Of a stretch of DNA of 64,000 nt, positions 51,699 to 60,714 are shown piece by piece; the stretch's first letter is position 1, and each line of letters begins with the position of its first letter. Origin of the DNA: an uncultured Lachnospiraceae bacterium (GTDB taxonomy: Bacteria > Bacillota > Clostridia > Lachnospirales > Lachnospiraceae); the NCBI GenBank assembly GCA_900548905.1, contig URMK01000001.1, positions 254,125 to 318,124 of the forward strand, read 5' to 3'. The notes under the pieces were generated by a model. It did not search any database. It was not told where the DNA came from and worked only from the letters and a program-made list of their open reading frames with translations. A program made the position numbers and the translations under genes.

Positions 51699-52964
51699 AT
51701 GAAAAGATTTTCCAAAACCGTAGTAGTCATTCTCGTTATTCTTATCTTTATCACTGCGTTCTGGGCCTGGAAGGGTGAACTGCCCTTTCCTTTGCCCGGG
51801 AGACAAAACGCGGAAGAAACAGAAAACCTTCCTGTGCCAGAGGAATCTGTGACCCGGACGGAATCCGGATTATCCGGGACGGATGCGGCCCCTTCGGAAG
51901 AGGAAGGATCTGCCGCGCAGACGGAGGGAAGTACAGCTGACGTAGTTTCCGGGGAAAACGGCTATGCTTACGGGCTTCTTACGGAAGAGGAACAACAGCT
52001 TTACCGGCAGATGCTGCAGGCGATAACCGGCTTTGAGCGGGATGTGGAGCTTTCCATCCTGAATCCGGATTTACTGGAGCCGGTATTCAACAGTATTCTT
52101 GCAGACCATCCGGAAATTTTCTATGTGGACGGCTATACCTTTACCAAACATACACTGGGAGAGGAAATACACAAAATAACCTTTTCCGGGCAATATACCC
52201 TGACCGGGGAACAGGTGCAGGAACGTACGGAAGGCATAGAAGACTATGTCAACCGGGCACTGGAAGGCATACATACCGATATGGATGACTATCAGAAGAT
52301 CAAATATATTTACGATTACATGATAGAACACACGGATTACAGGCTGGATGCCCCTGAAAACCAGACAATCTGTTCCGTATTCCTTTATGGCGAATCCGTG
52401 TGCCAGGGGTATGCCAAAGCGTTTCAGTTCCTCTGCGGCCGGCTGGGCATTCCGGCGGTCCTGGTTACCGGACAGGTGAAGAACGGAGAACCCCATGCCT
52501 GGGACATGGTAATGGCAGACGGGGAATGGTATTATGTAGATCCCACCTGGGGAGATGCCTATTACCTTATGGGTGATGACGATCCTGCCTGGCAGGGGAA
52601 AACCCGGCCCAGCGTAAACTATGATTATCTTCTGGTCACAACACAGCAGCTGCTGCGGACCCATACGATAGATAATTCCTTCTCCCTCCCGGAATGTACG
52701 GCTATGGCCGATAATTATTACGTCAGGGAAAATGCATATTTTGAAAGCGTCGATGAGAACAGGCTGAAGGAACTGTTTGCCAGAGGTTACGAAGAGGAAA
52801 AAGGGATCGTTACCCTCAAGTGCGCCGATCTTACCGTATACCAGGAAATGAAGGAAAATTTACTGGAGGATCAGAAGATCTTTGATTATCTGAAGGGAGA
52901 CGGTGCGTCGGCCGCTTATGTGGATACCCCGGAGCAGTTTACCTTAAGCTTTTGGCTGGAGTAA
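51699..52964 (+). CDS. Membrane-anchored transglutaminase-like protein
   Basis: Extracytoplasmic protein with a transglutaminase/protease-like fold. N-terminal anchor (about 7-23), low-complexity Glu/Thr/Ser linker (about 36-90), then the domain with catalytic Cys235 (ESVCQGYAKAFQFL), His266 (EPHAWDMV) and Asp281 (YYVDPTWGD). All three triad residues are present, so it is probably active, perhaps as a cysteine peptidase or crosslinker at the cell surface. 421 residues. It lies 34 bases after prfC. The true substrate is unknown. Confidence 0.85.
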   Translation: MKRFSKTVVVILVILIFITAFWAWKGELPFPLPGRQNAEETENLPVPEESVTRTESGLSGTDAAPSEEEGSAAQTEGSTADVVSGENGYAYGLLTEEEQQLYRQMLQAITGFERDVELSILNPDLLEPVFNSILADHPEIFYVDGYTFTKHTLGEEIHKITFSGQYTLTGEQVQERTEGIEDYVNRALEGIHTDMDDYQKIKYIYDYMIEHTDYRLDAPENQTICSVFLYGESVCQGYAKAFQFLCGRLGIPAVLVTGQVKNGEPHAWDMVMADGEWYYVDPTWGDAYYLMGDDDPAWQGKTRPSVNYDYLLVTTQQLLRTHTIDNSFSLPECTAMADNYYVRENAYFESVDENRLKELFARGYEEEKGIVTLKCADLTVYQEMKENLLEDQKIFDYLKGDGASAAYVDTPEQFTLSFWLE

Positions 52965-52985
52965 GACGCGCCTGATAAAAACACT

Positions 52986-53013
52986 TTGCAAAGGTGTGGT
53001 ATTTTGTTATAAT
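52986..53013 (+). promoter_or_regulatory. Promoter for the asp23-like gene
   Basis: TTGCAA (52986-52991), 16-base spacer, TATAAT (53008-53013), 30 bases before the ATG. Confidence 0.6.
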
Positions 53014-53043
53014 CAGTGTTATAGGAATAAAGGAGGCAGCCTT

Positions 53044-53460
53044 ATGGAAAAAGATACAAGAAAAGACAACAATAGAAATACCTATGTCCTGCGGGGAATG
53101 GAATCAGAGAATTCCAATGAAAGTATTGGTTCCGTGCAGATTGCGGACGAGGTTGTGGCGATGATAGCATCTCTGGCGGCGACAGAGGTGGAAGGCGTGT
53201 CTGCCATGGCAGGCAATATTACGAATGAACTTATCGGCAAGGTTGGGGTAAAGAGCCTGACAAAAGGGGTAAAGGTGCAGGTGGCAGGTAATACCGTCAA
53301 GGCGGATCTGGCGCTGTCCCTGGAATATGGGTATAATATCCCGGGAACCTGCAGCAAGGTTCAGGAAAAGGTTAAAAATGCCATAGAAAATATGACAGGG
53401 CTTACAGTAACGGATGTCAATATCCGTATTGTCAATGTCAATATGGAGCCTGGAAATTAA
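53044..53460 (+). CDS. Asp23/Gls24 family envelope-stress protein
   Basis: Small cytoplasmic protein of the Asp23/Gls24 (DUF322) family, often just upstream of nusB and linked to cell-envelope or fatty-acid homeostasis. The core is IGSVQIADEVVAMIASLAA, with the C-terminal VTDVNIRIVNV. 138 residues from ATG 53044 (GGAGG upstream). Confidence 0.93.
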   Translation: MEKDTRKDNNRNTYVLRGMESENSNESIGSVQIADEVVAMIASLAATEVEGVSAMAGNITNELIGKVGVKSLTKGVKVQVAGNTVKADLALSLEYGYNIPGTCSKVQEKVKNAIENMTGLTVTDVNIRIVNVNMEPGN

Positions 53461-53476
53461 AATGGTCTGACGACAG

Positions 53477-53501
53477 GTGCCTTTCGTATCCCGAAAGGCA
53501 C
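53477..53501 (+). terminator. Hairpin after the asp23-like gene
   Basis: A perfect 10-bp stem, GTGCCTTTCG with CGAAAGGCAC, 5-base loop. There is no T tract, so it may be a weak terminator or an mRNA-end stabiliser. Confidence 0.5.
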
Positions 53502-53503
53502 TT

Positions 53504-53564
53504 AGGATTTGCCGGCAAATAACTTGTATATTCAGCCTGTACAAGCTATTTATCGGCAAATCCT
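53504..53564 (+). repeat. Long stem-loop before nusB
   Basis: AGGATTTGCCG pairs with CGGCAAATCCT (11 bp). After a 2x2 internal loop come AAATA/TATTT and CTTGTA/TACAAG, about 22 pairs in all, with a 9-base tip. It lies three bases after the preceding hairpin and 118 bases before nusB. Confidence 0.75.
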
Positions 53565-53682
53565 TTCGGCATATTGTGGTGTGACCCGGCGGGGGACAGG
53601 TTTTCCCCTTCTTTTTCCGGACGCTGCAGTGCTGTGGGGGAAGAAGCGAACAAAGCCGGAGATCGGCGGAATTGAGGAAATA

Positions 53683-54081
53683 ATGGGCAGAAGAGAACAA
53701 AGGGAACAGATTTTCAAGCTGTTGTTCCGCGTGGAATTCAATCCGAAAGAAGAGATGCCTGAGCAGTGCCAGCTCTTTTTTGAGGACGAGGAAAACGGCA
53801 TCGGAGAAAAGGATGCCGCTTATATTCAGGGAAAATTTGAAAAAATACAGGAAAAGCTGCCGGAGATCGATGAAATGATCAATACCACCGCAAAAGGCTG
53901 GACAACCTCCAGAATGGGCAAAGTGGATCTGACCATCATCCGTCTGGCCGTTTATGAGATTAAGTTTGACGAAGAGGTGCCGGACAGTGTGGCGATTAAT
54001 GAAGCTGTGGAACTTGCCAAAAAGTTCGGGCAGGATGAATCTGCCGGCTTTGTAAACGGCGTGCTTGCCCGGTTTGTATAG
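53683..54081 (+). CDS. nusB: Transcription antitermination factor NusB
   Basis: RNA-binding helical protein that with NusE binds boxA in rRNA leaders. Start MGRREQREQIFKLLFRVEF, later DLTIIRLAVYEIKFD, VAINEAVELAKKFG and SAGFVNGVLARF. 132 residues from ATG 53683 with GAGGAAA upstream; 58 upstream codons run through a hairpin and are not used. Confidence 0.96.
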   Translation: MGRREQREQIFKLLFRVEFNPKEEMPEQCQLFFEDEENGIGEKDAAYIQGKFEKIQEKLPEIDEMINTTAKGWTTSRMGKVDLTIIRLAVYEIKFDEEVPDSVAINEAVELAKKFGQDESAGFVNGVLARFV

Positions 54082-54091
54082 AGGAAACCAA

Positions 54092-55318
54092 GTGAGAAAT
54101 GTATATACCGTGGCGCAGGTGAACTCCTACATTAAGAATATGTTTTCTCAGGATTTCATGCTGCAGAATATATATGTCAAGGGGGAAGTGAGTAACTGCA
54201 AGTATCATTCTTCCGGGCATATTTATTTTACTATCAAAGATACCAGGGGCACTATTGCCTGTGTGATGTTTGCAGGAAACCGGGCAGGCCTTAAATTCCG
54301 TATGGAAGAAGGCCAGCAGGTGGTCGCAGGCGGAAGCATCGAGGTATATGAACGGGATGGAAAATACCAGCTTTATGCCCGTGAGATCATATTGGACGGG
54401 GCTGGTTATTTATATGAAAAATTTGAACGGCTGAAACGGGAGCTTGCGGAGCAGGGGCTTTTTGCTTCGGAGTACAAGCAGCCGTTACCCAAATATATCA
54501 GAACCCTGGGGGTGGTAACCGCACCTACCGGGGCAGCTGTGCAGGATATTATCAATATCACCCGCCGCAGGAACCCTTATGTGCAGATCCTGCTGTATCC
54601 GGCCATTGTGCAGGGCGATCAGGCGGCGGCCAGCATTATACGGGGAATCCATGCCATGGAACACCTGGGTGTGGATGTGATGATCGTAGGACGCGGAGGT
54701 GGCTCCATTGAAGACCTGTGGGCCTTTAATGAGGAAGCGGTGGCCCAGGCGGTGTTTGACTGTACGGTTCCGATCATATCTGCTGTGGGACATGAGACGG
54801 ATACTACGATTATCGATTTTGTCTCCGATCTGCGCGCACCTACCCCGTCTGCCGCGGCAGAACTGGCTGTTTATGATGTGCGTCAGCTGGAAGCCGTGCT
54901 TGAAGGCTGCCGGAATGATCTGTTTGTAAGGATGAAAAACCGGATTGATTGGGAGCGTTCCAGGGGCAGACAGGCCCGTACAAAGCTGCAGTATCTAAGT
55001 CCTGCCAATCAGATTCGGGAAAAAAGAATGTACGCCCTGCGTATGGAAGAGCAGGTGACGGCGCTGATGAAGCGGCAGCTTACGGAAAAACGTCATATGC
55101 TGGGGCTGTATACGGAGAAGCTGAAAGGCCTTTCTCCGCTGGATAAACTCAACCAGGGATTTTCCTATGTTTCCGACAGCAGGGGAAAAACCGTATCCGA
55201 TGTGAAACGTGTAAAGACCGGAGATATGCTTTCTATCCATGTGAAAAACGGAAAAATAGAAGCGGTGGTCACGGATAAAGAATTATGGAAGCAGGAGAAA
55301 GGAGAGGGACAGGCATGA
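54092..55318 (+). CDS. xseA: Exodeoxyribonuclease VII large subunit
   Basis: Single-strand DNA exonuclease subunit. N-terminal OB fold (about 1-100, VYTVAQVNSYIKNMF, VKGEVSNCKYHSSGHIYF), then the catalytic domain with PTGAAVQDI and MIVGRGGGSIEDLWAFNEE, then a coiled region that carries XseB subunits. GTG 54092 (408 residues) is chosen for its GAGGAAA site. The stop overlaps xseB by four bases. Confidence 0.96.
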   Translation: MRNVYTVAQVNSYIKNMFSQDFMLQNIYVKGEVSNCKYHSSGHIYFTIKDTRGTIACVMFAGNRAGLKFRMEEGQQVVAGGSIEVYERDGKYQLYAREIILDGAGYLYEKFERLKRELAEQGLFASEYKQPLPKYIRTLGVVTAPTGAAVQDIINITRRRNPYVQILLYPAIVQGDQAAASIIRGIHAMEHLGVDVMIVGRGGGSIEDLWAFNEEAVAQAVFDCTVPIISAVGHETDTTIIDFVSDLRAPTPSAAAELAVYDVRQLEAVLEGCRNDLFVRMKNRIDWERSRGRQARTKLQYLSPANQIREKRMYALRMEEQVTALMKRQLTEKRHMLGLYTEKLKGLSPLDKLNQGFSYVSDSRGKTVSDVKRVKTGDMLSIHVKNGKIEAVVTDKELWKQEKGEGQA

Positions 55319-55611
55319 AAAAGGAAAAAGTGCAGGATCCGATAGCCGCTGAAGCAAAAAAGAAAGGAAAAGCACTATCCTCGGAAGGAAAAGTATCTTC
55401 CCCGGAAGAAAGTACTCCTTCCCTGGAAGACGCGTTCAGCCTCCTGGAGGAAATCACCCATACCCTTGAAGATGAGGAAATCACCCTGGAGGATTCGTTC
55501 CAGGCCTATAAAAAAGGTATGGATTTATTGAAAATATGCAATGATAAGATAGATAAGGTGGAAAAAAAGGTACTGATGCTGAACGAGGAGGGCGGACTGG
55601 ATGAATTTTGA
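55315..55611 (+). CDS. xseB: Exodeoxyribonuclease VII small subunit
   Basis: Small helical subunit bound to XseA. The core domain (about 35-95, SLEDAFSLLEEITHTLEDEEITL) is standard. A charged N-terminal extension of about 30 residues (Lys/Glu/Ser) is extra. 98 residues from ATG 55315, GGAGAGGG upstream. Overlaps xseA by four bases and ispA by 11. Confidence 0.93.
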   Translation: MKKEKVQDPIAAEAKKKGKALSSEGKVSSPEESTPSLEDAFSLLEEITHTLEDEEITLEDSFQAYKKGMDLLKICNDKIDKVEKKVLMLNEEGGLDEF

Positions 55612-56527
55612 TAAGATGCGGCAGGAGAAGGTGGATGAGATTGAAAAAATCCTGAAGCGGTACCTTCCGGCGGAAAAGGGCTTCCAGAAAACGGTTCTTG
55701 AGGCTATGAACTACAGTGTCCTGGCCGGAGGAAAGCGGCTCCGCCCCATGCTGATGCAGGAGACCTTCCGGCTGTTCGGCGGAGAAGGAAACCTTGTTGA
55801 ACCCTTTATGGCTGCTATTGAGATGATACACACTTATTCCCTGGTGCATGATGATCTGCCGTGTATGGATAATGATGAATACCGGAGAGGCCGTAAAACC
55901 ACCCATGCCGTATATGGGGAAGGAATGGCTGTTCTGGCAGGGGATGCCCTTTTAAATTATGCGTTTGAAACCGCATGCAGCTCCTTTGCCATGACGGAAG
56001 AGGAGCCTCATCTGCTTTCCCGCTGTGCAAAAGCAATGGCTGTCCTGGCCCGGAAAGCGGGCGTATATGGAATGATAGGCGGTCAGACGGCGGATACGGA
56101 GGCGGAAGAGCTGCCGGGGGAACAGGTAACCCAGGAGCTTTTACTTTATATCCATGAAAACAAAACAGCGGCTTTGATTCAAAGCTCCATGATGATAGGG
56201 GCGGCACTGGCCGGTGCTGATGACACGCAGCTTAGCCGCCTGGAGGAAATCGGAACACGTATCGGTCTGGCTTTCCAGATCCAGGATGATATCCTGGATC
56301 TCACAAGCAGTCTGGAGATCCTTGGCAAACAGACCGGGAGTGATCTGAAAAACCATAAGGTAACATATGTATCCCTTAACGGCATGGAGCGATCAATAGA
56401 AGAGGTGCGTCGTCTGTCGGAGGAAGCCATAACCGGTCTTGCCTCATTTTCCCTTGAAGGGAAGGAAACCGTCCGCAATGAATTTTTAGAAGCACTGGTG
56501 GAAGATTTAATTACCAGAAAAAAATAA
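55601..56527 (+). CDS. ispA: Polyprenyl (farnesyl) diphosphate synthase
   Basis: Condenses IPP with allylic diphosphates to give C15 (or C10/C20) prenyl diphosphate. First Asp-rich motif DDLPCMDND (with the two-residue insertion typical of type II bacterial FPPS), preceded by GGKRLRPML, and second motif QIQDDILD. 308 residues. The start lies within the xseB end; the frame and the MNFDKMRQEKV start fit the family. Followed 13 bases later by dxs. Confidence 0.95.
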   Translation: MNFDKMRQEKVDEIEKILKRYLPAEKGFQKTVLEAMNYSVLAGGKRLRPMLMQETFRLFGGEGNLVEPFMAAIEMIHTYSLVHDDLPCMDNDEYRRGRKTTHAVYGEGMAVLAGDALLNYAFETACSSFAMTEEEPHLLSRCAKAMAVLARKAGVYGMIGGQTADTEAEELPGEQVTQELLLYIHENKTAALIQSSMMIGAALAGADDTQLSRLEEIGTRIGLAFQIQDDILDLTSSLEILGKQTGSDLKNHKVTYVSLNGMERSIEEVRRLSEEAITGLASFSLEGKETVRNEFLEALVEDLITRKK

Positions 56528-56540
56528 AAGGAGGCATCTT

Positions 56541-58403
56541 ATGCTTCTCGATCAGATACAGAAAGCAAATGACATTAAAAATATAAATCCCAGGGATTAT
56601 ACTGCGCTGGCGGCGGAGATCCGGGATTTCCTCGTTCGGAAAATCAGTGTGACGGGAGGCCATCTGGGCTCCAATCTGGGAGCAGTGGAGCTTACTATGG
56701 CACTTCATCTGGCGCTGAACCTGCCGGAAGATAAGATCATCTGGGATGTGGGGCACCAGTCCTATACCCATAAGCTTCTGACCGGCAGACGGGAAGGATT
56801 TGAAACGCTGAAAAAATACGGCGGCATGAGCGGCTTCCCCAAGAGAAAGGAAAGCCCTTGTGACAGCTTTGATACCGGTCACAGTTCCACTTCTATCTCT
56901 GCCGGCCTGGGTATGGTGAAGGCAAGGGATCTGCAGGGGGAGAACCGGACTATCGTGTCTGTAATCGGAGACGGTTCCCTTACGGGCGGAATGGCTTATG
57001 AGGCGCTCAATAATGCGGCAAGGCTGGAAACCAATTTCATAATTATTTTAAATGACAATAATATGTCCATTTCTGAAAATGTAGGCGGCGTATCCAAATA
57101 CCTGAATAATATCCGTACCTCAAACGCATATCTTGATGTGAAGGACGGGATTTATTATGCCATCCGCAACACCAAATACGGAGATCCCGTGGTGGCAGGT
57201 ATCCGCCGTGCCAAAAACAGCCTGAAACAGCTGGTTATCCCCGGCATGTATTTTGAAGATATGGGGATTACCTATCTGGGGCCGGTGGACGGCCATGATA
57301 CGGCATCCCTCATACGCGTTATTAATGAAGCAAAACGCAGAAAAAATGCAGTAATCATCCATGTACTAACCAAAAAAGGCAAAGGCTATGCCCCCGCGGA
57401 AAATCATCCGGCCCGTTTCCATGGAGCGGAGCCTTTTGATGTGCAGACCGGAGTCCCCCTGAAAAAGAAAATGAAAGCCAATTATACGGACGTGTTTTCC
57501 ACCGTTATGATGAAGCTTGGCCAGCGGGATGAAAAAATCGTTGCGATAACGGCGGCAATGCCGGACGGAACAGGGCTGAAGCGGTTCAGCCATGCGTATC
57601 CGGATCGCTTTTTTGATGTGGGTATTGCGGAGCAGCATGCGGTTACCTTTGCGGCAGGACTTGCCGTGGGGGGGCTCAAGCCGGTGGTGGCCGTGTATTC
57701 TTCCTTCCTTCAAAGAGCCTATGATCAGGTGCTGCACGACGTATGTATCCAGAATCTGCCGGTGATTTTTGCCATTGACCGGGCGGGTCTGGTAGGCAGT
57801 GACGGGGAAACCCATCAGGGAATCTTTGATTTATCTTATCTGTCCTCCATCCCGAATATGCACATTATGGCTCCCAAAAATAAATGGGAGCTTTCCGATA
57901 TGATGAAATTCGCGGTGTCCTTCGGGGCTCCTATTGCCCTGCGCTATCCCAGAGGCGAGGCATATGACGGACTGGCTGCTTTCCGTGCGCCCGTTGAATA
58001 CGGACGGAGTGAGATGATATATGAAGAGAAGGATATCGCACTTCTTGCTGTGGGCAGTATGGTAAAAACCGGTGAAGAGGTATATGCGGACCTGAAAAAG
58101 GAAGGCCGGTTCTGTACGCTGGTAAATGCCAGGTTCGTGAAACCTATTGATGAAGAGGGGATCCGAAAGCTGGCCCATACCCACAAGCTTCTGGTTACCC
58201 TGGAAGAAAATGTGGAGAGCGGAGGCATCGGTGAAAGAGTGCGTACTTTTGCGGATGACAACGGCCTTCCGGTCCGGATTCTTACCATCGCTGTTCCGGA
58301 TGAATACGTGGAGCATGGGAATGTGGATCTGCTGAAGCAGGAAATCGGAATTGACAGAGAATCCATTCTGCAACGGATTCATGAAGCGTTAGGGGAAGTC
58401 TGA
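56541..58403 (+). CDS. dxs: 1-deoxy-D-xylulose-5-phosphate synthase
   Basis: First MEP-pathway enzyme, thiamine-diphosphate dependent, joining pyruvate and glyceraldehyde 3-phosphate. TPP-binding GDGSLTGGMAYEALNNA, early HLGSNLGAVELT, and the transketolase-like second half with DVGIAEQHAVTFAAG (catalytic Glu). 620 residues. AAAGGAGG precedes the ATG. Its stop overlaps tlyA by one base (TGATG). Confidence 0.98.
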   Translation: MLLDQIQKANDIKNINPRDYTALAAEIRDFLVRKISVTGGHLGSNLGAVELTMALHLALNLPEDKIIWDVGHQSYTHKLLTGRREGFETLKKYGGMSGFPKRKESPCDSFDTGHSSTSISAGLGMVKARDLQGENRTIVSVIGDGSLTGGMAYEALNNAARLETNFIIILNDNNMSISENVGGVSKYLNNIRTSNAYLDVKDGIYYAIRNTKYGDPVVAGIRRAKNSLKQLVIPGMYFEDMGITYLGPVDGHDTASLIRVINEAKRRKNAVIIHVLTKKGKGYAPAENHPARFHGAEPFDVQTGVPLKKKMKANYTDVFSTVMMKLGQRDEKIVAITAAMPDGTGLKRFSHAYPDRFFDVGIAEQHAVTFAAGLAVGGLKPVVAVYSSFLQRAYDQVLHDVCIQNLPVIFAIDRAGLVGSDGETHQGIFDLSYLSSIPNMHIMAPKNKWELSDMMKFAVSFGAPIALRYPRGEAYDGLAAFRAPVEYGRSEMIYEEKDIALLAVGSMVKTGEEVYADLKKEGRFCTLVNARFVKPIDEEGIRKLAHTHKLLVTLEENVESGGIGERVRTFADDNGLPVRILTIAVPDEYVEHGNVDLLKQEIGIDRESILQRIHEALGEV

Positions 58404-59308
58404 TGAAGGAACGATTGGATGTACTCCTGGTAAAGCAGGGCTATGCGCCCTCCCGGGAGAAAGCAAAAGCGATTATTATGTCCGGCAATGTATTTGTGGA
58501 CGGGCAGCGGGAAGATAAGGCCGGTTCTGTCTTTGAAGAGGACAAATGTGTATTGACAGTGAAGGAAAACCCGCTGAAATACGTAAGCCGCGGTGGCCTG
58601 AAATTGGAGAAGGCCATGCAGTGCTTTCCTGTCAGCCTTTCGGGTGAAGTATGTATGGATATCGGCGCTTCAACCGGAGGCTTTACAGACTGTATGCTGC
58701 AAAACGGGGCTGCGAAGGTTTATTCCGTGGATGTGGGCCATGGACAGCTGGCCTGGAAACTGCGGAACGACGAACGGGTAGTCTGTATGGAAAAAACGAA
58801 TTTCCGGTATATGCTTCCAGGAGATATTCAGGATGAACTGAGTTTTGCTTCCGTGGATGTTTCCTTTATTTCCCTGACCAAGATATTGATTCCGGCCAGA
58901 AACCTTTTAAAGGAGGGCGGGCATATGGTGTGCCTTATCAAGCCCCAGTTCGAGGCGGGAAGGGATAAGGTTGGGAAAAAGGGCGTGGTCAGAGAGCCTG
59001 CGGTGCACTGTGAGGTAATTGCCAGGGTATTGGATTTTGCAGCTCTTACAGGCTTTTCGCCAGAAGGTCTGACCTATTCGCCGGTTAAAGGGCCGGAGGG
59101 TAATATCGAATATCTGGTTTACCTTAAAAAGAAAGAGAATCTGCCGGAAGAAATTACATCCCTGACGGAGCATGAGGCGGAACGGGAACTGGCGGAACAT
59201 ATCGCCGGGAAAAGAGGGTTTTCAGAAGACACAGAATGGAAGAAAACCGTGGCAAAGCTTGTGGAACAGGCGCATGGTGCTCTTGAAAAGGATATGAAAC
59301 AGGGGTAG
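58403..59308 (+). CDS. tlyA: TlyA-family rRNA 2'-O-methyltransferase
   Basis: Probably methylates rRNA ribose; family members modify 16S and 23S cytidines and were first called hemolysin A. N-terminal S4 RNA-binding domain (about 1-62, RLDVLLVKQGYAPSREKAK), then a Rossmann methyltransferase with SAM motif DIGASTGGFTDCML and LIKPQFEAG. 301 residues. Conserved clostridial place between dxs and nadK. Confidence 0.94.
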   Translation: MKERLDVLLVKQGYAPSREKAKAIIMSGNVFVDGQREDKAGSVFEEDKCVLTVKENPLKYVSRGGLKLEKAMQCFPVSLSGEVCMDIGASTGGFTDCMLQNGAAKVYSVDVGHGQLAWKLRNDERVVCMEKTNFRYMLPGDIQDELSFASVDVSFISLTKILIPARNLLKEGGHMVCLIKPQFEAGRDKVGKKGVVREPAVHCEVIARVLDFAALTGFSPEGLTYSPVKGPEGNIEYLVYLKKKENLPEEITSLTEHEAERELAEHIAGKRGFSEDTEWKKTVAKLVEQAHGALEKDMKQG

Positions 59309-59314
59309 CTTAAC

Positions 59315-60199
59315 ATGGGGATAGGGTGCAGCAAACATTATATTATTATGACAAACAGACCGAAGGACCCGGGGTTGAAGGTGACCGCTTATATCCGAGA
59401 GTATCTGGAAGAGCGGGGGGCATCCTGCACAATCTGTGCGGACAATGAATCGGAGGAACAAATCCGGCTGAAGGAAGGCGGAGGCGATCTGCATTCGGAC
59501 TGTATGATTGTGCTGGGAGGAGATGGTACCATGCTGAAGGCCGCCCGGGAGACCGCGGGTAACGGAATCCCTCTTCTGGGTGTAAACCTGGGGACGGTAG
59601 GTTATCTGTCGGAGGTGGAGCCGGTTGCCCTGGATTTTGCGCTGGAGAAGCTTCTGCGTGAGGAGTATACGATAGAGGAACGGATGATGCTTTCCGGGCG
59701 GGTGCTCAGGGAAGACGGCAGCGGGGAGGAGGCGCAGGTGCATGCGCTGAATGATGTGGCAATCACCCGCAGGGGGCCTCTGCAGGTGATCCGGTTTCGG
59801 ATATGGGTGAACGGACAGGTTTTGAACAGCTATGGGGCGGATGGGATTGTGATTGCCACTCCCACAGGCTCCACAGGTTATAATATGTCTGCGGGAGGCC
59901 CTATTGTGGAGCCGGGGGCAAACCTCATTGTGCTTACGCCAATCTGCCCGCATACGCTGAATACAAGAAGCATTGTCCTGCGGGCTGAAGACGAAGTTGT
60001 TGTGGAAATCGGGGAAAAACAGTCCGGGCAGGATAAGGCTCTCAGCCGGGAAGTGGAAGTGAATTTTGACGGAAGCCGCTGCCTCATCCTGAAAACGGGA
60101 GACAGAATCAAGGTGACACGAAGCAGTAAGACCACCTCCATCATGAAGCTGAGCGAACTAAGCTTCCTGGAGCGTTTACATAGAAAGATGAGTGAGTAG
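59315..60199 (+). CDS. nadK: NAD kinase
   Basis: Phosphorylates NAD to NADP. GGDGTMLKAAR (catalytic Asp in GGDG), GVNLGTVGYLSEVE and ATPTGSTGYNMSAGGP are all present. 294 residues. Six bases after tlyA. The ATG lacks a strong ribosome binding site, so translation may be coupled. Confidence 0.96.
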   Translation: MGIGCSKHYIIMTNRPKDPGLKVTAYIREYLEERGASCTICADNESEEQIRLKEGGGDLHSDCMIVLGGDGTMLKAARETAGNGIPLLGVNLGTVGYLSEVEPVALDFALEKLLREEYTIEERMMLSGRVLREDGSGEEAQVHALNDVAITRRGPLQVIRFRIWVNGQVLNSYGADGIVIATPTGSTGYNMSAGGPIVEPGANLIVLTPICPHTLNTRSIVLRAEDEVVVEIGEKQSGQDKALSREVEVNFDGSRCLILKTGDRIKVTRSSKTTSIMKLSELSFLERLHRKMSE

Positions 60200-60203
60200 A
60201 CCG

Positions 60204-60656
60204 ATGAAACAAAACAGACATGAAAAAATTGTGGAATTGATTGAAACCTATGAAATAGAGACCCAGGAAGAGTTAGCGGACAAGCTCCGTGAGGCCGGAT
60301 TTACGGTGACCCAGGCAACCGTTTCACGGGATATCCGGCAGCTTCACCTGTCCAAGGTGCCTGCAGGAAACGGCAGGCAGAAATACATTGTGCTGCGCCA
60401 GGACGACAGCCGGCTGTGGGATAAATATGTGAGGGTGCTGAAGGATGGTTTTGTATCCATGGATATGGCACAGAATATCCTGGTGCTCAAAACCGTTTCC
60501 GGTATGGCTATGGCCGTTGCCGCGGCGGTCGATGCCATGAAATTTAAGGAGATTGTGGGAAGTATCGCCGGAGATGACACGATTATGATGGCAGTGCGCA
60601 GTGTGGAGGATACCAGGATCGTAATGGACAAAATCCGTGAAATCCTGAAAAATTAG
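60204..60656 (+). CDS. argR: Arginine repressor ArgR/AhrC
   Basis: Hexameric arginine-sensing regulator. N-terminal winged helix (about 1-70, TQEELADKLREAGFTVTQAT, VSRDIRQLHL), C-terminal oligomerisation and arginine-binding domain with GSIAGDDTIMMAV. 150 residues from ATG 60204; GTG 60192 is in frame but overlaps nadK. No arginine genes are nearby; the argR-recN pair is the normal order in Firmicutes. Confidence 0.96.
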   Translation: MKQNRHEKIVELIETYEIETQEELADKLREAGFTVTQATVSRDIRQLHLSKVPAGNGRQKYIVLRQDDSRLWDKYVRVLKDGFVSMDMAQNILVLKTVSGMAMAVAAAVDAMKFKEIVGSIAGDDTIMMAVRSVEDTRIVMDKIREILKN

Positions 60657-60714
60657 GAGCCGGATCGGGGATACGGCCGGGAAGTGTTCGGAAGGAGAAT
60701 ATAGGAGAAGAAAA

